Assembly: GCF_030247195.1 (NCBI RefSeq)
Contig: NC_080672.1
Coordinates: 346,764,413-346,828,412, forward strand
Reading direction: 5' to 3'
DNA: 64,000 nt
From: Topomyia yanbarensis
Lineage: Eukaryota > Arthropoda > Insecta > Diptera > Culicidae
Within the stretch, counting starts at the first letter, position 1; each line of letters starts with the position of its first letter. The notes below the pieces were generated by a model that saw only the letters and a list, made by a program, of their open reading frames with translations, was not told where the DNA came from and ran no database searches. The position numbers were made by a program, and so were the translations under genes. Of the stretch, positions 34,675 to 46,024 are shown one piece after another.

Positions 34675-35745
34675 AATTGTTCGATTATTGTGTTTTATAT
34701 AGCAAAATTTTCTGAGAACGAGTTATAAGGAATCAATATTTCTGTGCGAAAAAATATACGCTGAAAAAATGTTTTGGCACTTTTCACAAAAGCAACACTT
34801 TGTGTTAAAAATTTAAATTGCAGAATAACTTATTTTTTAAATTTTTTATATTTTGTCAACAAAAACCTAAAGAAAAAAGGAACATTTTAAATGTAATTGT
34901 ATGATGGAGAACTTATCGATGAAAAAGTTTATCTAACAATAACTTTACACAAGTTTTAAATTCGATACTAATTGATATACAAAACTATTTTATTACAGAA
35001 TGTAATTCTAAGTATCGTTTTGAATCAAAATTCTAAACAAATATCTTTCAAAATGCTATAGTTTTCGAGATATTTGGAATTTTGTTCCAGCATATTCGTG
35101 TTAAGTTAATTCATGTGATTATACCCTTTTTAAAAGTTATTCGTATTACTCCACCATAAAATGTCAAAAATCTAATGTTTATCGTTTTAATGACGTAAAA
35201 GAAACTTTTTCAGTGTATTTGGATCACAGCATAGCTTTTAATAAAAAAGTTTTCCTAACAACAACTTTTGACATATTTTTAAAATTCATACTATTTGCAG
35301 TCAGAAATACAATTTTATTTTTCAATATGATTCCCAACGCCATTTTAAATTAAAATGCTCATGGCAAAAATTTTGTGAAATGTGGTAGTTCTCGTAATAT
35401 TTTAAATTTTATTTTAACAATACAATTAATTTGTTTTATTACGACCTTTTCATAAGTTGCTCGCATTTCTCCATCAACAAAAATAGATGTTTCAAAAGGC
35501 CTATAAAATTTCCAATCACATTTAAAATGTTCTTTTTCTCTTTAGGTTTTTGTTAACAAATTATAAAAAATTAAAAAATGGGTTTTTCTGATATTTAAAT
35601 TTTTTACACAAATTGTTGCTTTTGTGAAAAGTGACACAACATTTTTTTCAGTGTATATTTTTTCGCACAGAAATATTAATTCCCTATAACTCGTTCTCAG
35701 AAAGTATTGCTAAATAGAATAAAGTAATCAAACAATTTTTTTTAA
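34675..35745. mobile_element. 1.07-kb foldback element
   Basis: Arms about 34675-34905 and 35515-35745 are inverted copies. Examples: TTCTGAGAACGAGTTATA against TATAACTCGTTCTCAGAA, and TTTTTGTTAAC with TAAAATGTTC at the inner edges. Very AT-rich and non-coding; no clear target duplication. Confidence 0.7.
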
Positions 35746-36340
35746 TTATTGCACATAAAGATGTGTACGCCCTTTTAAAAATTGCTCTTGAGTCAAAATA
35801 ATCTTACTGATTGTGGAAAAGATTTAGTCTTCCATGCCGGTGAAATGTGTAAAGTTGCATAGGAATCTAAGATTGTCGGTCACGATTTTAAAGATTTTCG
35901 GATTGATCTTCGTGGAATTCCTCACATCCTCTATTCACTCGTACTATCGCTCACTCTCCACCACTATAAAGTTATGTGAGTTGATTGTAAATTGTTATAT
36001 TTTGTGAACAGTTTGATGTTAATGTTAATGCTAAATAAGTGTTTGTAGGCGTCCGACGATGGCTGAAGAACAGTAATCCGAAACGTTGCGTGTAGAAATG
36101 AAAAAAAATTGCTGTTTCATTTTGACCGAGAAAAGTCAACTAGTCCACGAAATAAATATGTCGCGGTGACCATAACATCTTATAAAGATATTACTAGTTG
36201 CTATAGCCAACGGCTTAAAATGTGCAGTGTGATACCAGTAATAGGCCGAAAATGGGTTAAATAGTCTTTCTAATGTCTGCATCGAAGTCCCCCTGGCACC
36301 AGTTACAATAAAACAACATCCAATGATCGAAAATAATTTG
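35746..36340. other. No feature seen
   Basis: Intergenic DNA 3' of the minus-strand gene at 36378. No element ends identified. Confidence 0.45.
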
Positions 36341-36346
36341 TTTATT
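36341..36346 (-). terminator. Poly(A) signal of the 191-aa gene
   Basis: AATAAA on the minus strand 32 bases after the stop codon. It implies a 3' UTR of roughly 50 nt. Confidence 0.6.
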
Positions 36347-36377
36347 ATTCTCCCATGTACAAACCTCTAAAAATACC

Positions 36378-36953
36378 TTACAATCTCTTCAAACTCTTCA
36401 ACGCCTCATACAATTGCTCATCATCCAAAGTCTTACGATCGACAACCCGTCCATTCTGGAAATCCGACATGCCATAGTCCATGTTCCGATCGGTGCTATC
36501 CATGCTCTTGGGCCGCACGTACTCCTCGGTCCGTCGCATCAGCTCATCGTAGGACGACAAAGCCTTGGAATGCCCCAACGGAGGCGATACCCCCGACTGC
36601 AACGTCTCGATTACGTCTCGCTGCTCGTCCAATAGCTTTTTAGCGTACCACAGGTTGTGGTTCTCCGCCCCCTTCAATTCCAAGTTCTTGTCGATTTTTT
36701 CGCAAAGGTCCTGTAAACTTTTCTCGATTGCATCCGAGTTATCGCTTAGGATCTTCATATAGGATACCATATCGACAACGATTTTGCGCCAAGAATCACG
36801 CACGGGTGGCTTGCCAGTTGGCTTCTCTGCTCGGAAGGGGTCATCCAATCCTGGCAGCGACGGTGAACGAACGTTTCGATAGAACTGATCCTCGAAGGAG
36901 CCCGCAAGGCTGGAGCCTGCCAGGAGGCAGAGGAAGAAAATTCGGGAGATCAT
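36378..36953 (-). CDS. Small secreted protein, 191 aa, unknown family
   Basis: Starts MISRIFFLCLLAGSSLAG, a clean signal peptide with likely cleavage after SLAG. The mature part opens SFEDQFYRNVRSP, then a Pro-rich segment, an amphipathic helical region rich in Asp/Glu/Lys (about residues 50-130) and an acidic/basic C-terminus ending EALKSLKRL. There is one cysteine after the signal. The open frame extends upstream to 37097, but an N-terminal signal peptide is the better start and the upstream part lies over a TATA box. It is intronless as far as I can see. I do not recognise the family; the size, the secretion signal and the short 3' UTR are like the 145-aa gene at 8956. Confidence 0.75.
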   Translation of the reverse strand: MISRIFFLCLLAGSSLAGSFEDQFYRNVRSPSLPGLDDPFRAEKPTGKPPVRDSWRKIVVDMVSYMKILSDNSDAIEKSLQDLCEKIDKNLELKGAENHNLWYAKKLLDEQRDVIETLQSGVSPPLGHSKALSSYDELMRRTEEYVRPKSMDSTDRNMDYGMSDFQNGRVVDRKTLDDEQLYEALKSLKRL

Positions 36954-37046
36954 TTTCGATGCAATGCAGGAAAGGGATGCCTGATTTGGTCCGCACTGAT
37001 CGGATATGCACGTCGTAATAAACGCAATGGCAATGTAATGGAAAGG

Positions 37047-37055
37047 TTTTATATA
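37047..37055 (-). promoter_or_regulatory. TATA box of the 191-aa gene
   Basis: TATATAAAA on the minus strand about 100 bases upstream of the ATG. Initiator-like CCATTG near 37030 and TCAGTG near 37000 are both possible start sites; the spacing favours the first. Confidence 0.55.
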
Positions 37056-37097
37056 GACTTTTTTCGGGGGATGCTTTTCGACAATCAGGGATGGCAA

Positions 37098-38371
37098 CGT
37101 ACATTCTCTTTTCTACGGGAATACTATCACAGCGGAGGGAATATAGCAACTATTGGATCGTTTGGTACGAACGTGTTGAAAAGGAGAAGTTTCTATGAGA
37201 GCCAATCATAATTAATTATTCCAAACGCTTTGTGAACTGTGTCCCTTAGCGCAGTTAAAGATTTTGATTCGTTGCTGAATGGTGCACGAGGAAAAACGAT
37301 TCAATCACAGTTTATCATCAAAGGCGGTTACAGTTTTCGATGAATCAAAAAATAACTTTACTTTCTCATCATCACGATGATATAAAACATTGGCACAATA
37401 TTATCGACAACACAACATAAGTGTGTCAATATTCTGTAAAATTCGCCGATGAGACTTCGCAAAAAAAATGTCAAAAGGCACGTACTTGTGGAAAGTTTTT
37501 CCTAAGGTTGAAACTTGCCTGTTCCTGTCCGAAGCTTACCAGCTCGGCAACTTTTACCAATTTTTGTGTATTCCTTTTTGAACTTGACCTCTTAGTTGCA
37601 GCAAAATCATCTTTTTTTTGCGAAAGTTTCGTTCTGAAACACGCTCCAATATACCAGATGGGGTGATTGTATGTTTTGGACAATAATCAATTGCACTGCA
37701 GTAACAACAAACGTAGGTAGGTATGTACATTCATATATGTATGTACATGAACATCCTATCCTGGGAGGTCAGATGATCGTAACAGGGCCTTTCTCTTCGG
37801 TACCGGTGTTATCATAGCATACATGACAATTATTCATTCCGCTGATTGGCAACAATTACTCAAAAGTAGTTTTTCTATAATTCAGTCTGCAATTAAGCTA
37901 TTCTCAAACTTATGGCTTTTCGCGTATTATTGTCTTTTTCGATTATGTTTGTTCCGCCCCTTCCCCAACCTTTCGCAAGAATATTTTCGCAGTTTAGTGA
38001 ATTTCATTACAGGCGCCGCAGGTTCTGAGAAAATAACACTACAATCATTGGTTCATTGCGCATATATTTCCGATCGATGTGAATGAATCGTGTTTTCTTT
38101 TTGGGTAATAAAATCTTCTATAATGATGGTTAAATGCATTGTTTATTTTATGCGACCACTGATGATTTGTTTGCGTTTCAACTCATCTGAACTGCTTCGA
38201 TGATAAAGAGAAATGGGTAATTTGTTTAATTAGATCTTTTGATCGTTTCTTAGCTCGATACGAAACCATTCGAATAGTAAGATTTTCGTTTTGATATCTT
38301 ATTATGTGGTATTCTCCTTTTAATTACTCTAATTTATAAATTTTCAAAAATTTTGGTGCTTTCAACATTTT
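37098..38371. other. No gene recognised
   Basis: Intergenic DNA. The open frames 37421-37666 and 37823-38086 have no motifs; the second is hydrophobic but AT-driven. Short TATG/ACAT repeats lie near 37725-37750. Confidence 0.4.
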
Positions 38372-39478
38372 TTTGCCTTTCTCATATAGAAAGGTTATGC
38401 AATCACTCTGAAAAACGTCAACCTAATCCCGGCCCGGAGGGCCGAGTGTCATATCCCATTCGATTTAGTTCGTCGAGATCGGAAAAAGTCTGTATGTGTG
38501 TGTGTATGTATGTATGTGTGTGTATGTGTGTGTGTGTGTGTATGTGTGTGTATGTATGTGCGTATGTGTCAAATAATGTCACTCATTTTTCTCAGAGATG
38601 GCTGGACCGATTTGCCCAAACTTAGTCTCAAATGAAAGGTGCAACCTTCCCATCGGCTGCTATTGAATTTTGGATCGATCGGAATTCTGGTTCCGGCATT
38701 ACGGGTTTCAGAGTGCGGCCACACAGAAATTTTTCATATAAACTATAGGCAAAATTAAAAATAGAATTTTTATTTTTGATGCTAAATGTGTTCAAGGTGC
38801 ATGAAACGTCGAGATTTGATGCAAACTCGAAAAAAATTTGACGACGATTCACTTTTTTGGATTTTGGCACAATTTTGCCTTTCTCATATAGAAAGGTTAT
38901 GCAATCACTCTGAAAAACGTCAACCTAATCCCGTCAATTTTTTTTTCAACTCGCATAAGGTGTCTGGATTTTAACAGGGGCGTAGTTGATGGTTTACGGA
39001 GAGGGGTTACACCCCTCCCCCCTCTACTGTTCACTCCCCTCCTTTAAAAATCTCCTTAAATCACCCCTCAGACCACCACCCCATCCAGCCCTCATACCCC
39101 TCCCTTTCAACCCCATCATCTTTAAACCACCACTATATTACAAAGCATACCAATTTAAGCTGGGGAGTCGTTCATTCATGGGACTTTCGCCCTCCTCACA
39201 TACCCACCCCCGCATGACAAAATGAGTTAGCAAGCAGATAACATTGATCTAATGCTGATTAGGCTAATGGAATATGATATTTTTTTGTTTCAAGTGTTTC
39301 ACCGTCGACACGTAGCTCATCAAGTTCATGGCTGACATGCCATTGTGTATAAGTGCAAAGTGTACTAAGAATGTAATGGACATTTCCACAATTATGTTTA
39401 ACATAAAAAGCCTCCGTGCCATAGTTTAGAGAAATGAGAGAGGCACAATTGCACCGCTAGGTGGATTAAACCAGGTTT
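38372..39478 (+). repeat. CTTTCTC repeat family, copy 2
   Basis: Nearly colinear with 17370-18473, including the internal repeat of CTTTCTCATATAGAAAGG near 38880, the TG microsatellite at about 38493-38570, the CCCTCC-rich tract near 39010-39110 and the CACCGCTAGGTGG end. Confidence 0.8.
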
Positions 39479-40346
39479 TATCATTTCCGTAGTTAACTAA
39501 AATCGAAAATGCTGCCGTCAAAATTTCTTATGAAGCAGATTTTGCGATATTGAGAAAAAGCCGTTTTACATAATCTAAAAACAAATATTTACTTTTGTAC
39601 TTTACCGATTTTGATGATTTTGATATCAAATCGTCGGTAATTTTATTATCCATCGATTAGTCATTCACCATTTCTTGATTCCAATTACAGTTTGTTCGTT
39701 ATTTAAACATTTATATAAAAATTATTGCAATTTTCAGCAAATTGCTGAATTTTTTTTCTTTGGCTGTAAATTACTCAATGACATGCAATTTTTAAAAACA
39801 GTGTTACTGGTCGATGTTGAAGTGTGTTCGATGACGAAAAGTATAAGAATTTGCTAGTCAAAATAAGAAAAGTTATATAAAAGTTACGAGTATTTTTGTA
39901 GAATGTACGAAAAGTTATTTTCTGTTTTATGATAATGTCAATTGTTATTCCACAATATGTTCATCTGCATTTCCAGGAAAGTAGCTTGAAGATGCGGCAT
40001 GTCGTCTTATCAGTACTATAATCAGGGCCGCAGAGAGAAAATACGGGCCCGGGGGTCCAACGTACGGGCCCTCACCACGGTGTATTGCCTGAGTACAAAA
40101 AAGTCAATGTTTGAAATCCATTGGAGTTCACTGATATTATGTATAGTATACTGAAATTTTATATTTATGTACCATTTTGTTGCTCTAGTTGTTTTGTAGT
40201 GCCAATGAAGGAAAAATCGTAGAGTTTTTTATAATTTGGGAGTTTTTAATACCTCTTCGACAGTTTTGGTGACTTTGAAAAGTGCCATTTTTGTCAATAG
40301 TATTTATAAAAGTAAGGAAATGACAAGATTAAAAAAAAGATAAAAA
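39479..40346. other. No gene recognised
   Basis: AT-rich spacer. A GC-rich fragment at about 40023-40075 (CAGGGCCGCAGAGAG, then GGGCCCGGGGG) resembles a fragment in reverse at 45868-45912, so it is probably an end of another TIR family. Confidence 0.45.
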
Positions 40347-41229
40347 CCTGTTTTAATCCACCTAGCGGTGCAATTGTGCCTTTCTCATTTCTCTAAACTA
40401 TGGCACGGAGGCTTTTTATGTTCAACATAATTGTGTAAATGTCCATTACATTCTTAGTACACTTTGCACTTATACACAATGGCATGCCAGCCACGAACTT
40501 GATGAGCTACGTGTCGACGGTGAAACACTTGAAACAAAAAAAATATCATACTCCATTAGCCTAATCAGCATTAGATCAATGTTATCTGCTTGCTAACTCA
40601 TTTTGTCATGCGGGGATGGGTATGTGAGGAGGGCGAAAATCCCATGAACGAACGACTCCCCAGTTTAAATTGGTATGCTTTGTAATATAGTGGTCGTTTA
40701 AAGATGATGGGGTTGAAAGGGAGGGGTATGAGGTGGTGGTCTGAGGGGTGATTTAAGGAGATTTTTATAGGAGGGGAGTGAACAGTAGAGGGGGAGTGTA
40801 ACCCCTCTCCGTAAACCATCAACTACGCCCCTGTTAAAATCCAGAAACCTTAAGCGAGTCGAAAAAAAAATTAGGTTGACGTTTTTCAGAGTGATTGCAT
40901 AACCTTTCTATATGAGAAAGGCAAAAATGTGCAAAATCCAAAAAAGTGAATCTTCGTCAAATTTTTTTCGTGTTTGCATCAAATCTCGACGTTTTATGCA
41001 CCTTGAATACATTTAGCATCAAAAATAAAAATTCTATTTTTAATTTTTCCTATAGTTTTTATGAGAAATTTCTGTGTGGCCGCACTCTGAAACCCGTAAT
41101 TCCGGAACCAGAATTCCGATCGATCCAAAATTCAATAGCAGCCGATGGGAAGGTTGCACCTTTCATTTGAGACTAAGTTTGGGCAAATCGGTCCAGCCAT
41201 CTCTGAGAAAAATGAGTGACATTATTTGA

Positions 41230-41310
41230 CACATACGCACATACATACACACACATACACACACATACACACACATACACACACATACACACACACATAC
41301 ACACACAAAA
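41230..41310. repeat. CA/CATA microsatellite
   Basis: Imperfect ACACATACAC repeats inside the CTTTCTC family copy. Confidence 0.85.
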
Positions 41311-42169
41311 ATTTGAGTTCCGACTTATATGGGAATTTCATATGTGACCGGACGATTTAGTCTATATTTCAGGAACCATATAAGCGATCCGTACGAAATT
41401 TTATAGACATCTGTGGGGATATTATAGCTATCATTTGGGACTAAGTTTGTGAAAATCGGCCCAACCATTTCCGGGAAACTGATGTGAGTTCGTAAATTTT
41501 GAAAGATGGCCGCTTTTCCCGGGCACTTCCGGAACCGCTATGGTGGTCAATGTAGTCAACGAAAGTTTGGTTGGCCGTCGGTGACCTAGAACAGCAAATT
41601 TAAGTTGTTTGAGAGACATTTTAGCGAAATTTTTGTCTTTTTGCTTTCATCGGAGTATCGGTTTGAATCACAATTTGCTATGTGATTGCACGCCACAACC
41701 TGTAACTCCGGAACCGGAAGTCGGATCGGGATGAAATTAAATAGCCATTTACGGGGACGCAATACCTTTCATTTGAGGCCAAGCTTAGTCGAATCGGTCT
41801 AGCCATCTCCGAGAAACCGATGTGACTGTTATTCTGAATTTAGATACTTCCGTCTGGGCTTCCGGAACCGATGATGGTGGCCAATGTGGCCAAATAGACT
41901 TTGAATGGATGTTAGTGACCTAATACTACAAATCGAAGCAGTTGTGGTCATATTTTGGAAAAATTTTCACCTTTATACATTCATTGCAGAATTTATTAAA
42001 ATCGACATTTTCTGCGTGTTCGTACTTATCACCCTGTAATTCCGGAACCGGAAGTCGGATCCATTAGAAATTCAATAGCAGCCTATGGGAACGTTGCACC
42101 TTTCATTTGAGACTAAGTTTGTCAAAATCGGTTCAGCCGTCTCTGAGAAAAATGAGTGACATTTTTGGT

Positions 42170-42240
42170 CACATACACACACACATACGCACATACACAC
42201 ACACATACATACATACACACATACATACACACACAGACAT
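42170..42240. repeat. CA/CATA microsatellite
   Basis: Second imperfect ACACATAC run. The open frames across it (42107-42377) are microsatellite artefacts. Confidence 0.85.
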
Positions 42241-42353
42241 TTGCCGAACTCGACGAACTGAATCGAATGGTATATGTCACTCGGCCCTCCGGGCCTCCGT
42301 TAAAAAGTCGGTTTTCAGAGCAATTGCAATACCTTTCTATTGAGAAAGGCAAA

Positions 42354-43860
42354 AACAATAGAAAAACTAAATATTAAAAGAATGTACAAAAGAGATAAAA
42401 ACAACAAAATCAACCACATAAACAAATGTCAATTGTCAAAAAATGTTTAATCGAGAAAAACCAAAACAAAACCTATAAAAGATTGATAAAGGAACACAGG
42501 AAACTAGAAAAACATATTGCGAAGACTAAAAAAGTCGAACATTATTGAACAGATGGTGAAAATAATGAAAAATCGATAGGAAATTATGAAAAAATTTAGA
42601 ATCAATGAAAATGAAAAAAAAACTACTAAAAAGAATACAAACTTTAATATAAAAATGCATAAAACTGAAAAACTCGATAAATCAAGAATAATAAAATTTA
42701 TTTAACATTAAAAACAAGAAATATTTGAAGCAATAGAAAAAATAAATAAAACGTTAAGAATGCATAAAACTAGAGGAGTATATATAAAAGACAAAAATAA
42801 AATAGCCATATAGAAATTTAAAAAAAATGGACGAGCCAGAAAATTTTGAAAAACTGGAAAATTTAAATGATGGAAAGACGAAAAAGTAAAGAAAATTGGA
42901 AGTATTGAACAAAATGGAGCAAACAGACAAAATAGAAAAAAATAGTAGAAAAAAGCCATACTATAGAAACACAAAAATGAAGACATTAACACGAAAAAAT
43001 GTATAAAATGGATATTATTTAAAGAATAGAAAAAGCTAGAAATGAAATTTGAAATAAATTAAAACAACGAACTAAATATAAAATTAAGAAAAAGTGCGCA
43101 TAGTGTCAAGAAAAGATAAATCAAATGTTTTTTAGGAGAATAAAAAACATCAATGTTAACGTATAGGAAAATGGTCAACTGAAAAAGTATTTTCAAAATA
43201 GGTTAAATGGAAAACATGAAGAAATAACAATAACGAATTAAATCTTAAGAAAAAGGTATAAAAAATAAAATTATATTAAATGAACAATGGGAAAAAATGA
43301 AACTACGATAAACGGAAAACTAAAAACTAGAAAATGAGGAAGAAAATAGGAGAAAGGTAAAAAATTAAACAATAAGACAAATTGGAATAAATTTGATTAT
43401 GTAAAATTGCTTTTAGAAATGCAAAAAATATGAAATAAGGGAATAAAAAAAGACTATGACAAGTATAAATGTAGTAAATAAACAAATTCTAAAAATTAGA
43501 TGGAATGACAAAAGAAACAAATAAAAAAGCAGGGCATCAAAATATGAAACAATAAGAAAAAAAAAGCAGAATTTTCTCGAAAAATTGCGAATAAAATTAA
43601 ATATCAGAGAAAAAACTATAAATTAAAGTAAGTGATAGTAATAGCAATAGAAAAAAGCAAAAGTAAGGAACGTAAAAAAATGGATAAAATAAAAGTATGC
43701 AAACAGATTAAACAGGCAGAATCTTACAATTGTAGAAATATACATACAATCCACAACTTGAAAAAATAGATCAATGAAATTTTAACAAAACAAAAAAAAT
43801 CCACTTAGGAATAAAAAAATGGAAAAAATATGACAAACATGGATCAAGTTTCAAATAAGG
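42354..43860 (+). repeat. A-rich, T-poor degenerate tract of 1.5 kb
   Basis: Plus strand dominated by A and G with recurring AAAAATGGAAAAA, GAAAAACTAGAAAA and TAGAAAAA-like words and few T or C. There is no fixed period and no coding frame. It adjoins the end of the CTTTCTC copy, so it may be its expanded A-rich tail or an old degenerated simple repeat. Confidence 0.6.
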
Positions 43861-44074
43861 GTTTTGGTTGGATTTTACGCTATGCTGGTTTCGAAAACAT
43901 TCATTATCCTATTAAAACATGAATTATTCTTTTATTTGTGTTGGTGTGTTAGCACACCTTAAAATATTTTACAAGAATGTTGTAACTGATTTCTAGAAAA
44001 TAGTTCAAAAATAAAAATAAAATCGTTACGTTCAGGATGCGACGTTAAAAATCTCGCGCTCGCTCCTCCAAAAC

Positions 44075-44482
44075 GAAAAGATTTTGTATGCGGATTTAAA
44101 TTGCTAGATTAGTTAGTTAATCTTGCTAACTAGTTGGTTTAGTTTGAAAGCAGAGTTAAATTTTCTCTTCGAAATCAAACAAACACAATTTAGTTGAACG
44201 TATGCTTTTTAGAATCGTTGGCAGCTGCAGGATTGTGAACTGAGAGATCTTCTTTTCATGCTCCATGACATAAAATTCAAAACAAAACTATTAACACTAT
44301 ACGCGTCACGAAAGAGGCTTGTTGTGTACGCAATTTGCTGTTATAATGAAAATGTTGATAAAAGGCCGTATTTGAAAGACTTGTAAAACGTAATTATTTT
44401 TTTCCATCCCTGGTATCTTTGCTAGGGGGAATTGGTAGTCGAAAATCGCCGAAAAAAGCTTCGTCATTTGAGTATGACCCCT
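44075..44482. mobile_element. GGGGC-TIR element fragment (copy c)
   Basis: Shares the CTAACTAGTTGGTTTAG-like region, the TTCTCTTCGAAATCAAAC block, GAACTGAGAGA and the GAAAATCGCCGAAAAAAGC right end with copies a and b. Near 44225 it holds the uninterrupted form of the site occupied by the 13683-14321 insertion. The left end is missing. Confidence 0.65.
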
Positions 44483-46024
44483 TTACAAAAATGTTTCGGT
44501 ATCATCTCGTATCTGAATATGATTTTTTATAGATTTTTTGTATCAATGAACGGTAAAACCAAATATATTAAATTTCAAATTAAATTTTTTGAATAAATTT
44601 CGATTTCTTTTGGTATATCAAGAGTTTTTGATGACTCATTTGACCAATTGAGCTCTCAAATAGAGGGGGTTACCGCCTCTAGTGGTACTTTGACTAGCAG
44701 AATTTTGCTGAGCAGGGGATAGACTTCAAGAGACACATGGGTATGCGTTGAAATCAATTCGAATTTCGAATTAAAGTGATCACTCGACAGAATTTTGGAG
44801 TACTTCCATTGCTTTTTATTGTATAAAACGCTTAAAAACAAATAAATATGCACTGTTTTATTTCTTATGTAGCTCGTAGCACTAGGAGGAAAAATATCTT
44901 ATTTTCTTCACATTCACCGTAGAGTGTAATGTTTTGGTAAAGCACTCCACCTTACTGTGACGTTCACATTTATATGTTTTTGCATTTGTTAACAGTTTTG
45001 TTGATTTAGTTGGATGTAGTGATTCGCTTTCTCAGATATTCACAAAGAATCCAAAAGCATCAACCACTCTCGCTGTGAAGGATAACCCGAGCGAGCTTTG
45101 CTCTGCTACTCGGTAAACAAACACGGGGTGTGAAATCACACTTCAGTTTCTTTCGAGAATCTTTGTGAGGAACATAGGGCCTGCAACCCGAGGATGATGT
45201 TTATGAGGACTGGGTGCTAGGCGATTCCTGGTAAAGAAAGGGGCAACGCAAAATTGCAACATAATCCAATGGATTCTTCCGGGCGAATTCGGATTTACCC
45301 GAACGAAGACACGGAATTTGCCTCCAAAACCGGTGTGGCAACCCTGAGCAGGGTTTTTTTTTCTTTCAATAATTACTTTCGATACTAATCCAGCGCTTTC
45401 GAAGATTGGAAATTCAATAAACAAAAAAAATCGATTTCAAATTGGCGAAATTTGAAGACAACCTCATGACTTCTAATCAAACCATTTAATTGTTTAACCC
45501 TTACAAGTCGGATCATATTTTTGTTTCGATTATAGACATTTCAACCTTAGGGTCATTCGCTTCTTCATTCAGGTTAGGAATTTTCCTATAACAAATCTCC
45601 ATTCCTGTATGCGGGGTTGGGATTCGAACCCAGGTGAGCTGCGTACATGACATTCAATGTACAAATTCCGATATGCCCGCTCGAGTCTGATCTGGTTCCG
45701 ATGCGAGTGTTACGTTGGTATAAACATAGTTAATATCAAATATGCAGTAGTTTAGAATTTTCGCCATTCTAGTTACCTCATACACAAGATATTGAATTTT
45801 TTGTTACATACCCAAATAAATCTTTGTCGAAAAACTATTTGTCAAAATTGTAGTTTCTGTTAAAAATCCGGGCCCGGGGGAAAACACCCAGCCCCCCCCC
45901 CTCTCGGCGGCCTTGACTATAATGGACGAATTTCGCGCCAACTTGAACAAATGTTGGCAGCACTCTCTGAGATTTTAATGAAACTTTATGTAAATGAGAA
46001 CTTTGTCGCGAAACGCCACTTTGC
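44483..46024. other. No gene recognised; SINE and TIR fragments
   Basis: AT-rich DNA with a SINE at 45541-45690 (listed) and a GC-rich fragment at 45868-45912. About 45915-46020 is related in reverse to 19245-19330. No coding signal. Confidence 0.4.
45541..45690 (-). mobile_element. tRNA-derived SINE
   Basis: On the minus strand the B-box-like GGGTTCGAATCCC (plus 45619-45631) follows a tRNA-like head. The body GGTCATTCGCTTCTTCATTC matches the SINE at 8262-8440. Not a functional tRNA. Confidence 0.55.

Larger units (their letters stand above)
40347..42353 (-). repeat. CTTTCTC repeat family, copy 3 (longer form)
   Basis: It begins on plus with CTGTTTTAATCCACCTAGCG and ends GAGAAAGGCAAAA. The first half is the inverse of copies 1 and 2. 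After the CA microsatellite at about 41230-41310 it contains further rounds of the CCGGAACCGGAAGTCGGAT block (about 41700, 42050) and a second CA tract at 42170-42240. It is therefore internally repetitive and longer than the other copies. Confidence 0.7.

Noticed and set aside
36378..37097. 239-codon version of the 191-aa protein
   Set aside because: The extra N-terminus overlaps a TATA box and lacks a signal peptide. The internal Met gives a clean signal peptide.
42107..42377. Overlapping open frames of His/Thr/Tyr or Cys/Val repeats
   Set aside because: Translations of CA/TG microsatellites. The same applies to 38353-38625.
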